DNA of 64,000 bases, from NCBI RefSeq assembly GCF_024346755.1, contig NZ_AP024861.1, positions 930,001 to 994,000 of the forward strand, written 5' to 3'. Positions 1-9,171 of the stretch are shown here, piece by piece. Within the stretch, counting starts at the first letter, position 1. Every line of letters begins with the position of its first letter. Made by a program: the position numbers and the translations under genes. The notes beneath the pieces are model-generated. The model was given only the letters and a program-made list of their open reading frames with translations. It had not been told where the DNA came from and searched no databases. This DNA comes from Vibrio aerogenes. Lineage in GTDB: Bacteria > Pseudomonadota > Gammaproteobacteria > Enterobacterales > Vibrionaceae.

Positions 1-485
1 AGACGCATTATAAAGTTCTGTGCTCTCCTGTTGATACTGGTAGTTTTGAAGCGCTTTGATAAACGTACCGGCTTGTTCCAGTGGCATGAAAAATACACCG
101 TGCCAGTGCGGTGTACCGTCCTGATACGGTTCAACCACTCTTAAACCACTCTTAAACCGTAATAATCCAGTCCGTGACGGTCTGCCCAACTGCGAAAGCG
201 AGACCAGTTCAGGCTCAGCCATGCATGGGCATCACGCGGACAACTGCCATCAAAAGCCGGGTTCTCAATCCAGTAATGACCGCGCTTTTTCAGGCGGTGA
301 AAGCGGCTTGCTGTGGTCATGGTGATAAACACCGCGGCATGGTTATTTGCATCGGCGTATTCCTGACAACCGGCGATCCGGGTCATCAGTTCATGGCGGC
401 GGTTTTCCGGGTTGGCCTGTGATGAAGCGTGGACTTCCGACATATCGACACAATCACCGTGCTCTGATTCAATGACCATATCCGG
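1..485 (-). pseudogene. P2-like phage replication endonuclease (gpA), broken fragment
   Basis: Fragment of a rolling-circle replication initiator of the P2 gpA family, which nicks phage DNA to start replication. The 5' part (479 down to 141) encodes 112 residues including ASSQANPENRR and the TASRFH segment typical of the family, then stops. Directly downstream the homology continues in another frame to position 1 (VVEPYQDGTPHWHGVFF, then GTFIKALQNYQYQQ). The HWH there is the metal-binding HUH motif of the nickase, so the catalytic part is cut off. The frameshift is caused by an 11-bp tandem duplication at 133-143 and 144-154; removing one copy restores the frame GLRVVEPYQ. The 5' end is also missing, because an in-frame stop lies just upstream of 479 where integrase coding begins on the other strand. 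The gene runs out of the window at position 1. Confidence 0.88.
133..154. repeat. 11-bp tandem duplication inside gpA
   Basis: The unit aaccactctta occurs twice without a gap (133-143 and 144-154). Since 11 is not a multiple of 3 it shifts the gpA frame and creates an immediate TAA. Excision of one unit would restore a continuous protein, so this is a recent-looking inactivating mutation. Confidence 0.95.
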
Positions 486-506
486 CTGAGAAAATTACTT
501 TACCGG

Positions 507-1241
507 ATGTCTGAGCGGTTAGGGAATCCGATTGCTTCAGACCTGACCAACGAGCATTTCGCCAAATACCGGGAGCAGCGGACGCAGGAAGTCAGCACGA
601 CAACGGCTAACCGTGAACATGCTTATCTACGGGCGATGTTTAACGAACTCAAGCGCCTTGGGGTGATTGAGTATGATAACCCGGTGCAGCATATTCGGCA
701 GTTTAAAGAGCGTGACGGTGAGCTACGTTTTCTGACTCATGATGAAATTGATAAGCTTCTTCATGCTTGCCAGCTTTCCAGCAATGAACCTTTGATTTAT
801 GTGGTCAAAGTCTGCCTTGCCACCGGGGCGCGGTGGAGTGAGGCAGAATCACTGAAAGCATCGCAGGTGGCCGGAGGGAAGATCACTTTCCTGAATACTA
901 AGTCAGGCAAAAACAGAGCTGTACCAATCAATGATTCGCTGTTTGCTGAACTGATTAGTATTGGCAAAACAGGTGATGAGAAATTGTTTCTCTCCAGTTT
1001 AAGCGCTTTTCGCAAATCTGTAGTTAGAGCACAAATTCAGTTACCCAGAGGGCAGATGTCCCACGTTCTGCGCCATACGTTCGCCAGTCATTTTGTCATG
1101 CAGGGTGGTAATATCGTTGTATTGAAAGATATTCTTGGGCATAGCGAGATCACGACAACAATGCGGTATTCACACCTTGCACCTAGTCATTTGAGTGATG
1201 CGGTGAGGTTGAATCCGTTGAATATGCATCAATCTTTGTAA
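507..1241 (+). CDS. int: Phage integrase (tyrosine recombinase), N-terminally truncated
   Basis: Tyrosine recombinase of the P2/K139 integrase type, which would insert and excise the prophage at the attachment site. The catalytic domain is complete: TGARWSEAE holds the first catalytic Arg, HVLRHTFASHF the His-x-x-Arg pair, LGHSEITTTMRYSHL the last His and the nucleophilic Tyr. Only part of the core-binding domain remains (DLTNEHFAKYREQR). The coding frame can be read back to about 483, but the ATG at 507 is the first start. About 90 residues, including the arm-binding N-terminal domain, appear missing relative to the usual 330-340 residues (family length from memory). The gene points toward the tRNA-Trp fragment at 2845-2890, as expected for a phage integrase beside its att site. 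Probably inactive. Confidence 0.9.
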   Translation: MSERLGNPIASDLTNEHFAKYREQRTQEVSTTTANREHAYLRAMFNELKRLGVIEYDNPVQHIRQFKERDGELRFLTHDEIDKLLHACQLSSNEPLIYVVKVCLATGARWSEAESLKASQVAGGKITFLNTKSGKNRAVPINDSLFAELISIGKTGDEKLFLSSLSAFRKSVVRAQIQLPRGQMSHVLRHTFASHFVMQGGNIVVLKDILGHSEITTTMRYSHLAPSHLSDAVRLNPLNMHQSL

Positions 1242-1470
1242 GTTATACCAAGAACAATTCTCTTCACCTTTCTATACTCAATAAAGATTCACAGTGTCTT
1301 AAGCTGTACGTCTTTTGATTCAAGTGATTTTAGTTTGATCACGTTCACTGGTGGCTTAATAACAGCCGGATCAGGTGTTAATGGGTCATTGTCCGTTTAT
1401 TGGGTTGTTATAAGGCAATGAATGGAAGCCTATAACAATGAATAAAATCCAATTTGATAAAGGTTGAAAT
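1242..1470. other. Intergenic region between int and the cargo gene
   Basis: No gene is visible. An imperfect inverted repeat (gttataaggc at 1408-1417 and gcctataac at 1430-1438) lies just upstream of the next gene and may be part of its promoter region or an old int terminator. The order of the arms does not fit an integron attC site. Confidence 0.4.
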
Positions 1471-2463
1471 ATGCATGCACAAATAGAGAAGCCAAAGAAC
1501 ATAAAAGAAAGGCGGTTGGTTGCGGATGCTGTTGTTCAGAAGAAAAGTAATAGGAAACAAGGTTTTGGTTTTGTGGATAATCGTTCTGAAGCTATACAAT
1601 TCAGTTTTGGAAAAAAAGTAGACCATAGTGAAGTGAGCGCAGGCAGGATACTACAAAGAAAAGCTGAAGTTGTAGTTGATCGTGAGGGACTTAAGGTTAA
1701 TCGAGATGGAGATCTAAAAATAAAAGAAATCATGGCGATTGAAGATAATACGTTAGATAAAGCAAAAGACACAAAAAAGACTTACAGGCATATGTCTCCT
1801 AAAAGCCTCAGGTTAAAGATTGCGGAGAATGAATTTCAACATGACTTCAATCAAAAAACAGAAGTGCAATACGTGGCTAATCAACTTAATACATTGCAAA
1901 ATGCTTTAACATCTTGGGAAAAACAAACTGAAGAATTAGGTGATCAATTCTTTGGGGGGGCGGAACAGAATGCACTAATTAGCGATAAAGCCGTAGATTT
2001 CATAAGTCTTGCATATATCGGATATAATAACAGCGCAGCTATCACTGACGAAATACTAAAAAAAGATTGGGGAGCATACGCGAATCATTTGGTATATGAG
2101 CTTTTGGCAGAGTACAAAGTAAAAAAAGTTAAAGAAGAAGCGAACAAAATCTCCAATTTTAAGGATAATCCTGGTGATAAGCTTGTCGAAACATGGGGGG
2201 AGATATTTTATAAAAAACTAGTAGAAGAAATAGACCAAACAGCGAGCCAAATGAAAATAGAAGTCACACATGCGGCCGATATAAAGAAATTAAAAGAAGC
2301 AATGTGGACCATAAACAATGACAATATAAAAGTGTTTTTGAACAGTGTTGTAGATCTAGCAACACTAGCCAACACAACTCTTAACGATAAAAAGTATGCA
2401 GGCCCCTTCAATAAAAATGGTTTACCTAATAGAACTTATTACAAAGAGCCTTTCTTTAAATGA
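1471..2463 (+). CDS. Hypothetical prophage cargo protein with a leader-like N-terminus
   Basis: Protein of 330 residues with no family I can name. Residues about 12-45 (VADAVVQKKS, then GFGFVDNRSEAIQFS) followed by LQRKAEV near residue 62 resemble an N-terminal signature (FVDNRPEA...QRK) that I recall from many secreted, toxin-like or contractile-injection-associated proteins of marine bacteria; that link is inference. The rest is hydrophilic, Lys/Glu-rich and probably mostly helical (KVKKVKEEANKISN; EEIDQTASQMKIEV), with no transmembrane segment, and ends in a short aromatic tail (NRTYYKEPFFK). The start at 1471 has an AAAGG ribosome site about 8 bases upstream. The gene is much more AT-rich than its neighbours, with many AAA/ATA codons, which marks it as imported. 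It lies between int and attR, a position where prophages carry accessory genes. No immunity partner is visible next to it. Confidence 0.7.
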   Translation: MHAQIEKPKNIKERRLVADAVVQKKSNRKQGFGFVDNRSEAIQFSFGKKVDHSEVSAGRILQRKAEVVVDREGLKVNRDGDLKIKEIMAIEDNTLDKAKDTKKTYRHMSPKSLRLKIAENEFQHDFNQKTEVQYVANQLNTLQNALTSWEKQTEELGDQFFGGAEQNALISDKAVDFISLAYIGYNNSAAITDEILKKDWGAYANHLVYELLAEYKVKKVKEEANKISNFKDNPGDKLVETWGEIFYKKLVEEIDQTASQMKIEVTHAADIKKLKEAMWTINNDNIKVFLNSVVDLATLANTTLNDKKYAGPFNKNGLPNRTYYKEPFFK

Positions 2464-2650
2464 TTTTCATGTAGTAATATAAAGAATAATAGGCAGTAAG
2501 TGAGGTGCAGAACAGTGTACCCACTTTGTGTGAATTGAAGACCGTGAGAATATGTGCGTCCACATAACGTAAGCCCATAACAAAACCTAAAAGCCATTAA
2601 AAACGTCTTTTAGCCCGATTGTGAGACTGTTCATCACGCCACTTCACCCC
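2464..2650. other. Prophage intergenic DNA, nothing identified
   Basis: No ORF with a ribosome site and no recognisable RNA was found between the cargo gene and the terminator at 2651. Confidence 0.4.
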
Positions 2651-2680
2651 AAAAAACCGCATCCCCGTGTGGTTTTTTTA
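2651..2680 (+). terminator. Rho-independent terminator
   Basis: Hairpin AAAACCGCA / TGTGGTTTT with loop tccccg, followed by a run of T. It can end transcription of the cargo gene; the A-rich 5' side lets it work in both directions. Confidence 0.75.
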
Positions 2681-2765
2681 TGCTGAAAATTCAATAACCA
2701 TTCATTTGAGCTATTTATTCAAGATCACGACCACTGATATTGACGAGCTTATTTTTGTTTCGCTG

Positions 2766-2785
2766 CGACCCCATACGACCCCATA
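2766..2785. repeat. Tandem 10-bp direct repeat near attR
   Basis: The unit CGACCCCATA occurs at 2766-2775 and 2776-2785, with a weaker third start (CGCCCAATG) after it. It lies about 60 bp from the tRNA fragment on the phage side. Direct repeats in this position are candidates for integrase arm-type binding sites of the old attP; this role is inferred. Confidence 0.5.
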
Positions 2786-2844
2786 CGCCCAATGTGAAAT
2801 TTCCCCTTTTTGTAACTTATTGATTTTATATTAGTGTTATGGGT

Positions 2845-2890
2845 TTTCCAAATCCGCGTGTTGGGGGTTCGAATCCCTCCACCCCTGCCA
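2845..2890 (+). tRNA. 3' fragment of tRNA-Trp, likely prophage attR
   Basis: The segment contains the anticodon loop with CCA (2848-2850), the 3' anticodon strand, a full T arm (GGGGG, TTCGAAT, CCCTC), the acceptor strand CACCCCT, discriminator G and the encoded CCA end. These match the 3' part of gammaproteobacterial tRNA-Trp. There is no D arm or 5' acceptor strand upstream (2800-2844 is unrelated), so this is not a working tRNA. It is best read as the duplicated 3' end left by integration into a tRNA-Trp gene. The intact tRNA should lie beyond the left edge, at the other end of the prophage. Confidence 0.8.
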
Positions 2891-2919
2891 TTACAATTTG
2901 CATAATTATGCAAAATAGA

Positions 2920-2945
2920 AACCCGCTCATTGAGCGGGTTTTTTG
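2920..2945 (+). terminator. Terminator originally serving the tRNA-Trp operon
   Basis: Hairpin AACCCGCT / AGCGGGTT with loop catt and a T6 tail, 30 bp after the encoded CCA end. This is the normal place for a tRNA operon terminator and supports 2891 onward being the original chromosome. Confidence 0.8.
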
Positions 2946-3053
2946 TGTTTGTAGTTAAGAACTATTCATTGGTTTCCAGATTTTATACCGATACTAAATA
3001 CACATGATCCATTTCCTGCCGATAATTCGATTCAGACAGTCACTGTTTCGTAA

Positions 3054-3068
3054 TGAGAATGATTCTTT
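3054..3068. promoter_or_regulatory. Possible Fur box
   Basis: TGAGAATgATTCTTT resembles the 7-1-7 Fur consensus (TGATAATnATTATCA), with five of seven positions symmetric between the half-sites. It lies 75 bp before the hydrolase start. Suggestive only. Confidence 0.35.
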
Positions 3069-3143
3069 TAAAACTTCCACTTTCTGAACTGAATGCGCTA
3101 ATCTGGAAAGATGTTCAACCTCAATTCAGAAAGAGAGTGCTTT

Positions 3144-4061
3144 ATGTCTGAAAATCATCCGGTGTCGACAGCCAATTCTCCTGAGAGTGTTATTCCTCAG
3201 GAAGCATTTGATTGGTATGACGAGTATGCGCATGGTCTGATTGACCGGCGGGAGTTTATGCAGCGGTTATCTGGTCTGGCTGTGTTGGGTTGGAGTATGA
3301 CAGCTCTGACAGCCGTTCTGATGCCTGATTATGCGCAGGCTGAACAGGTTTCATTTAATGACCAGAGAATTAAAGCAGAGTATATGGAGTTTGATTCTCC
3401 AAATGGACATGGGAAAGGACGTGGTTATCTGGTCATGCCACGAAATATCGATAAAAAACGACCAACAATATTAGTGATCCATGAAAACCGTGGACTGAAT
3501 CCTTATATTAAAGATGTAGCAAGGCGTTTAGCGGTGAAAGGGTATATTGCTTTTGCACCTGATGCGTTGTTTCCGCTTGGTGGTTATCCCGGCAATGATG
3601 ATGAAGGCCGGGCGATGCAGAAAAGTCTGGATAAAGGAAAAATTGAGCAGGACTTTATCGCCGCCGCCAGAGTCATGAAAGCTCTGCCTCAGGGGAATGG
3701 TCAGTTAGGTGCTGTTGGTTTTTGCTTTGGTGGTTATATTGTCAATATGCTGGCAGCAACCATGCCAAAAGTTCTCAACGCTGCGGTTCCTTTTTATGGA
3801 ACACCGGCTGCCAGTTCTCTGAGAACCGCAGTAAAAGGACCATTACTGATTCATTTTGCTGAGCTTGATAAACGGGTCAATGCGACCTGGCCGGATTATG
3901 AGCAACAGCTGAAAAGTAATCAGGCGGACTATGTCGCTCACATTTATAAACAGGTCAATCACGGCTTTCATAACGATTCCACCGGCCGATATAATGAACC
4001 AGCAGCAGAACTTGCCTGGCAAAGAACACTGGATTTTTTCGATAGTCATCTTTCCGGATAG
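3144..4061 (+). CDS. Dienelactone hydrolase family protein with Tat-type signal
   Basis: Alpha/beta hydrolase of the dienelactone hydrolase family (YghX-like), 305 residues. The nucleophile is Cys194 in GFCFGG, with Asp242 (LDKRVN) and His273 (NHGFHN) completing the triad. The N-terminus has IDRREFMQRLSG (Arg35-Arg36) followed by a hydrophobic stretch ending at AQAEQ, which looks like a twin-arginine export signal, so the enzyme is probably periplasmic or membrane-anchored. The start at 3144 is chosen over the upstream ATG at 3111 because AGAAAGAGAG sits 7 bases before it. The natural substrate is unknown; the family hydrolyses cyclic esters and lactones. A possible Fur box lies upstream. Transcribed alone; the next gene starts about 110 bp later. 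Confidence 0.85.
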   Translation: MSENHPVSTANSPESVIPQEAFDWYDEYAHGLIDRREFMQRLSGLAVLGWSMTALTAVLMPDYAQAEQVSFNDQRIKAEYMEFDSPNGHGKGRGYLVMPRNIDKKRPTILVIHENRGLNPYIKDVARRLAVKGYIAFAPDALFPLGGYPGNDDEGRAMQKSLDKGKIEQDFIAAARVMKALPQGNGQLGAVGFCFGGYIVNMLAATMPKVLNAAVPFYGTPAASSLRTAVKGPLLIHFAELDKRVNATWPDYEQQLKSNQADYVAHIYKQVNHGFHNDSTGRYNEPAAELAWQRTLDFFDSHLSG

Positions 4062-4169
4062 TTCCTGATGTTTTGAAAACATTTTTGTTCTGAAAAGAAA
4101 AATGCAGGCTATGTCGCCGTGAAGTATTTATGTTGTTATGATGCTTAAAAATTTCACAGGAAGTAAGAC

Positions 4170-4505
4170 ATGCCTCATTTTCGTTTCCGTGCCGTTGAGC
4201 CGCGACTTGTTCAGTCACTCTCCAAGACGCTGATTGATGACTTTCAGCAACCCATGCAATCCCCGCGGGAAGATTTTACTTTTGAATCCATTCATACGAC
4301 CTTCTATACCGAGGGTGAGCCAGCATCGATGTATCCTTTTGTTGAAGTGTTATGGTTTGACCGGGGACAGATGATTCAGGATCAGGTGGCGGTTACGATC
4401 ACAAAGCGGATCAGAGATGCGATGTCAGATCCTGAACTGGACGTTGCTGTGGTGTTTATACCGCTTCAGCCACATCAGTATTATGATAATGGCAGTCATT
4501 ACTAA
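4170..4505 (+). CDS. DUF1904 family protein
   Basis: Small protein of 111 residues matching the DUF1904 family, which is distantly tautomerase-like in fold; function is not established. Recognisable features are the N-terminal MPHFRFRAVEP strand and the central FVEVLWFDRGQ segment. A ribosome site AGGAAG lies about 6 bases before the ATG. It ends 9 bp before nfsA, so the two are probably cotranscribed, which may hint at a role in redox or detoxification, but the sequence does not show one. Confidence 0.75.
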   Translation: MPHFRFRAVEPRLVQSLSKTLIDDFQQPMQSPREDFTFESIHTTFYTEGEPASMYPFVEVLWFDRGQMIQDQVAVTITKRIRDAMSDPELDVAVVFIPLQPHQYYDNGSHY

Positions 4506-4514
4506 GGAGATAAT

Positions 4515-5237
4515 ATGAACGACGTCATAGAGACCATTTTATCCCATCGTTCGATAAGAGCTTTTAAAGATACGGAGATATCTTCAGAGCAGCTTGATTG
4601 TGTTCTTCAGGCGGGTATTGCCGCCTCTTCATCCAGTTTGATGCAGGTTGTGTCTGTGATCCGGGTGACAGATAAAAATAAGCGCACAGAACTGGCCCGT
4701 TTGGCGGGGAATCAGGCCTATGTTGAAACAGCAGCCGAGTTTTTGGTGTTCTGTATCGATTATCAGCGTCATTACACATTGAATCCTGAAGTTCGTCCCG
4801 AGTTTACTGAGCTGACATTGATTGGGGCAATCGATGCCGGAATTATGGCGCAGAATTGCTTACTGGCTGCGGAATCGATGGGGTTGGGAGGCGTCTATAT
4901 CGGTGGATTAAGAAACTCACCGAACGAAGTCGATGCGTTACTCGGACTACCTCAGCATACTGCGGTCATGTTTGGTCTGTGTCTGGGGGTACCGGATCAA
5001 CACCCGGAACTGAAACCCCGATTGTCGCCGGAAGTGATTGTGCATGAAAATCAGTATCAGCCGTTGGATGTCGATAAAGTGAAAGCATATGATGAGGTGA
5101 TGCAGGCATACTATCAGGCTCGCTCAGAAAATGTGAAGCAGCAGGGCTGGTCAGATCAGGTGACCAAAAAGCTCAGTCAGGAGTCTCGTCCTTTTATTCT
5201 GGATTACCTCAACCGGAAAGGATTAGCCCGCCAATAG
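4515..5237 (+). CDS. nfsA: Oxygen-insensitive NADPH nitroreductase
   Basis: FMN-dependent nitroreductase of the NfsA/FRP group, 240 residues like the E. coli enzyme. It reduces nitro-aromatics, quinones and related compounds by two-electron steps using NADPH, in the cytoplasm. Conserved stretches are HRSIRAFKD near the N-terminus (FMN phosphate binding), the SSSSLMQ segment, AAESMGLGGVYIGGLRN in the middle and ESRPFILDYLNRKG at the C-terminus. An AAGGAG ribosome site precedes the ATG. It follows the DUF1904 gene by 9 bp. No regulatory site was recognised. Confidence 0.93.
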   Translation: MNDVIETILSHRSIRAFKDTEISSEQLDCVLQAGIAASSSSLMQVVSVIRVTDKNKRTELARLAGNQAYVETAAEFLVFCIDYQRHYTLNPEVRPEFTELTLIGAIDAGIMAQNCLLAAESMGLGGVYIGGLRNSPNEVDALLGLPQHTAVMFGLCLGVPDQHPELKPRLSPEVIVHENQYQPLDVDKVKAYDEVMQAYYQARSENVKQQGWSDQVTKKLSQESRPFILDYLNRKGLARQ

Positions 5238-5251
5238 CTCAATGGCTATTT

Positions 5252-5432
5252 GTATAAAAGTAATACCATTCTAAGTCATTTTCTGATCTGGATATATCTG
5301 GTTACGCAAACCGCTCAAGCCATCCATGGGCGCTTAAACAAGGGCATCCATGCCCTTGTATGTTTGCTCCACCAGACACATCCAGATCATCAGTTTATTT
5401 TCCAGATTGGTATAAAACTCGTATAAAAGTAA
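5252..5432. repeat. MITE-like interspersed repeat with terminal inverted repeats
   Basis: A non-coding element whose left end (ATACCATTCT from 5264, then GATCTGGATAT) is an imperfect inverted copy of its right end (ATCCAGATC at 5380-5388, then CCAGATTGGTAT to 5413). The centre holds a perfect hairpin ACAAGGGCAT/ATGCCCTTGT (about 5338-5359). The 12-bp sequence GTATAAAAGTAA occurs on both sides (5252-5263 and 5421-5432) and could be a target duplication or part of the element. A 39-bp relative of the right end is at 20914-20952, so this is a repeat family. No transposase is encoded. Confidence 0.65.
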
Positions 5433-5449
5433 AATTCACATCAAACGTA

Positions 5450-5486
5450 AAAAAGTCCGCGATCAGTGGCTGATAGCGGACTCTTT
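5450..5486 (-). terminator. Terminator of the trhP-yfhL operon
   Basis: Long hairpin: GTCCGC, ATCAG, loop tgg, CTGAT, GCGGAC, each arm interrupted by one base, with a run of T on the minus strand side. It lies 27 bp past the yfhL stop. Confidence 0.85.
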
Positions 5487-5512
5487 CTCACAAGACGATT
5501 TTGTATTGCTGG

Positions 5513-7169
<1,657 letters not shown>

Positions 7170-7200
7170 TGCTCTTTCCAAATCTGATTTCAAGTCAGGC

Positions 7201-7221
7201 TGACACCACCAGATGGTGTCA
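7201..7221. other. Hairpin upstream of trhP
   Basis: Perfect inverted repeat TGACACCA/TGGTGTCA with a 5-base loop, 32 bp before the trhP start. No T-run follows, so it is more likely a 5' leader structure or operator than a terminator. Confidence 0.4.
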
Positions 7222-7313
7222 GAGGGCGGAGATTTTACGTGAAAACGGGCTGGGATCCCAGCTTTGATTGTGGAAAAGAACAATAAAATTCAGAGGAAAA
7301 AACGATGCAAGAT

Positions 7314-7331
7314 GAGGTGCGGATGCACCTC
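7314..7331 (-). terminator. Possible rdgC terminator hairpin
   Basis: GAGGTGC/GCACCTC stem with a 4-base loop, 20 bp downstream of the rdgC stop on its strand. The T-run (TTTTTT) comes only about 12 bases later, so termination strength is uncertain. Confidence 0.45.
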
Positions 7332-7351
7332 TGATTTGTGGCGTTCATTGC

Positions 7352-8269
7352 TCAGGAAGAAGCAGCTTCAGGTAATCCGCCGAATGCTTCGTGGAGGAAA
7401 GGCAAAAGCAGTGCGAATTCTCCACACATCAGGGAAAAATCTGCATCAAACCGGGCTGCGAAGTCTTCTCTGGGAATGTCCTCATTTTGATCAGTCAGAT
7501 CATCACTGTATTGAACCCGTTTAAGGATGGCGTCATCGGAGAGCATAAATGACACACGATCGCACCAGGAAAGGCCAAGTTGAGTCACCACTTTATTGGC
7601 CTGAATATGATTGAGGATTTCATCACTGGTTAAATCCTGCTTTTTACAGCGGATGGTCGCGCCATCATCCAGAACAGATTTTAATTCGGCTTCATCCAGT
7701 AATTGCAATCCTTCCGGCAGATTTCCATCCTGTACCCAGCTTGTCATCACTGTTTCCAGTGTTGCTTCAGGGATTGCCGGAATAACCGGCAGGCTACCCA
7801 TGGTTTTTCTGAGCAGCGCAATCAGATCTTCAGCTTTTTTATAGCTGCTGGTGTCGACCACTAATAAACCCAGGGAAGGCATAATCAGCAAATAAGTTAA
7901 CTGGCTTTTGGAGAATGCTCTGGGCAACAGATCGATAATAATATCGTCTTTGAGGTTGTCTTTTTCTTTTTTCTTTAATGGCCGGCCTTCTTCAGCTTCA
8001 AGCGCGGAGACTTTACTCGACAGAGAATCTTTGATGACCGATGCTGGCAGTATTTTCTCTTCTTTTTTAGCGCAGATGAGAATACGGTCTTCAGATACAT
8101 GTGTCATCATTTCACTTCCTGATCCTATGACACTGGTCCATCCCGTTTTTTGTTTATCCTGACTGCCACAGGGAGTGAAACGAAATTCAGCCAGTTGCTT
8201 TTCCAGCTGGTCGGCGTTGAATTCAATGTCACGATTGAAGCGATAAATTACACAATTTTTAAACCACAT
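7352..8269 (-). CDS. rdgC: Recombination-associated protein RdgC
   Basis: RdgC, 305 residues (E. coli about 303). It binds double-stranded DNA without sequence specificity as a ring-shaped dimer and limits RecA action during recombination, in the nucleoid. Recognised from the N-terminal [11 protein letters not shown] and the long conserved body ([33 protein letters not shown]). Transcribed alone, divergent from phoB, whose start is 192 bp away. Confidence 0.93.
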   Translation of the reverse strand: MWFKNCVIYRFNRDIEFNADQLEKQLAEFRFTPCGSQDKQKTGWTSVIGSGSEMMTHVSEDRILICAKKEEKILPASVIKDSLSSKVSALEAEEGRPLKKKEKDNLKDDIIIDLLPRAFSKSQLTYLLIMPSLGLLVVDTSSYKKAEDLIALLRKTMGSLPVIPAIPEATLETVMTSWVQDGNLPEGLQLLDEAELKSVLDDGATIRCKKQDLTSDEILNHIQANKVVTQLGLSWCDRVSFMLSDDAILKRVQYSDDLTDQNEDIPREDFAARFDADFSLMCGEFALLLPFLHEAFGGLPEAASS

Positions 8270-8392
8270 AAGTATTCTCTTATCCTGCTTTCAAACCGAA
8301 TATCATAGGGGAAACAGATGGGAAATGCATAGCCTGTTTTCAAAAAAGCCACATGAACCGAATACGAAAGTTATATGAAAATTTGTTTTCAA

Positions 8393-8410
8393 AGGTCACA
8401 AAAGTGTCAT
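8393..8410 (+). promoter_or_regulatory. Pho box before phoB
   Basis: AGGTCAC-AAAA-GTGTCAT fits the two 7-bp PhoB half-sites (consensus CTGTCAT) separated by 4 bp, 51 bp before the phoB start. It suggests autoregulation of phoBR under phosphate limitation. Confidence 0.7.
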
Positions 8411-8461
8411 AATTATTTTTAATAATGCAGAACGTTGATAAAAGATAAAGGCTAATCTGTT

Positions 8462-9151
8462 ATGTCAAGAAGGATTCTCGTGGTCGAAGATGAAGCGCCT
8501 ATCAGAGAGATGTTGTGCTTTGTTCTCGAGCAGAAAGGTTACCAGGCTGTTGAAGCAGAAGATTATGATACTGCCGTGACGAAACTGGCTGAACCTTTCC
8601 CTGATTTAGTGCTCCTTGATTGGATGCTTCCCGGAGGAAGCGGCATCAACTTCATCAAACATATGAAGCGTGAAGAGCTGACCAGAAACATTCCGGTTGT
8701 GATGTTAACCGCCCGCGGTGAAGAAGAAGATAAGGTCCGGGGCTTGGAAGTTGGTGCTGACGATTACATTACAAAACCATTTTCACCCAAAGAACTGATC
8801 GCGCGTTTAAAAGCCGTGATTCGCCGGGTGACACCAACTGCATTAGAAGATGTGATTGATGTTCAGGGGCTGAAATTAGATCCGGTTTCCCACCGGGTGA
8901 CGGCGAATGAAAAAGCGCTGGAAATGGGGCCAACGGAATTCAAGTTGCTGCACTTTTTCATGACACATCAGGAGCGGGTCTATAGCCGTGAACAGTTATT
9001 GAATAATGTCTGGGGCACGAATGTTTATGTGGAAGACCGGACTGTCGATGTTCATATCAGACGACTGCGTAAAGCATTGGAAGATGCCGGACATGATAAG
9101 TTGATTCAGACTGTACGTGGTGCCGGATATCGCTTTTCTGTTAAATCTTAA
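8462..9151 (+). CDS. phoB: Phosphate regulon response regulator PhoB
   Basis: OmpR-type response regulator of 229 residues. The receiver domain spans about 1-120, with Asp53 (LLDWMLPGG) as phosphoacceptor, the acidic pocket VVEDEA at the start and the conserved Lys in DDYITKPF. The C-terminal winged-helix domain (about 130-227) ends with [17 protein letters not shown] and RGAGYRFS, which contact Pho boxes. When phosphorylated by PhoR at low phosphate it activates pst, ppk and other genes. phoR begins 20 bp downstream. A Pho box lies upstream. Confidence 0.97.
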   Translation: MSRRILVVEDEAPIREMLCFVLEQKGYQAVEAEDYDTAVTKLAEPFPDLVLLDWMLPGGSGINFIKHMKREELTRNIPVVMLTARGEEEDKVRGLEVGADDYITKPFSPKELIARLKAVIRRVTPTALEDVIDVQGLKLDPVSHRVTANEKALEMGPTEFKLLHFFMTHQERVYSREQLLNNVWGTNVYVEDRTVDVHIRRLRKALEDAGHDKLIQTVRGAGYRFSVKS

Positions 9152-9171
9152 GGCCAGAATAAAGGAATACA

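Noticed and set aside
1408..1438. Inverted repeat as a possible integron attC site
   Set aside because: The arms are GTTATA...TATAAC in an order opposite to that of attC core sites, and no cassette array is present.
1408..1626. Antisense ORF opposite the start of the cargo gene
   Set aside because: It has no ribosome site and no similarity, and is what AT-rich DNA yields by chance.
2837..2890. A complete tRNA gene
   Set aside because: The 5' acceptor strand, D arm and 5' anticodon strand are absent; only the 3' part is present.
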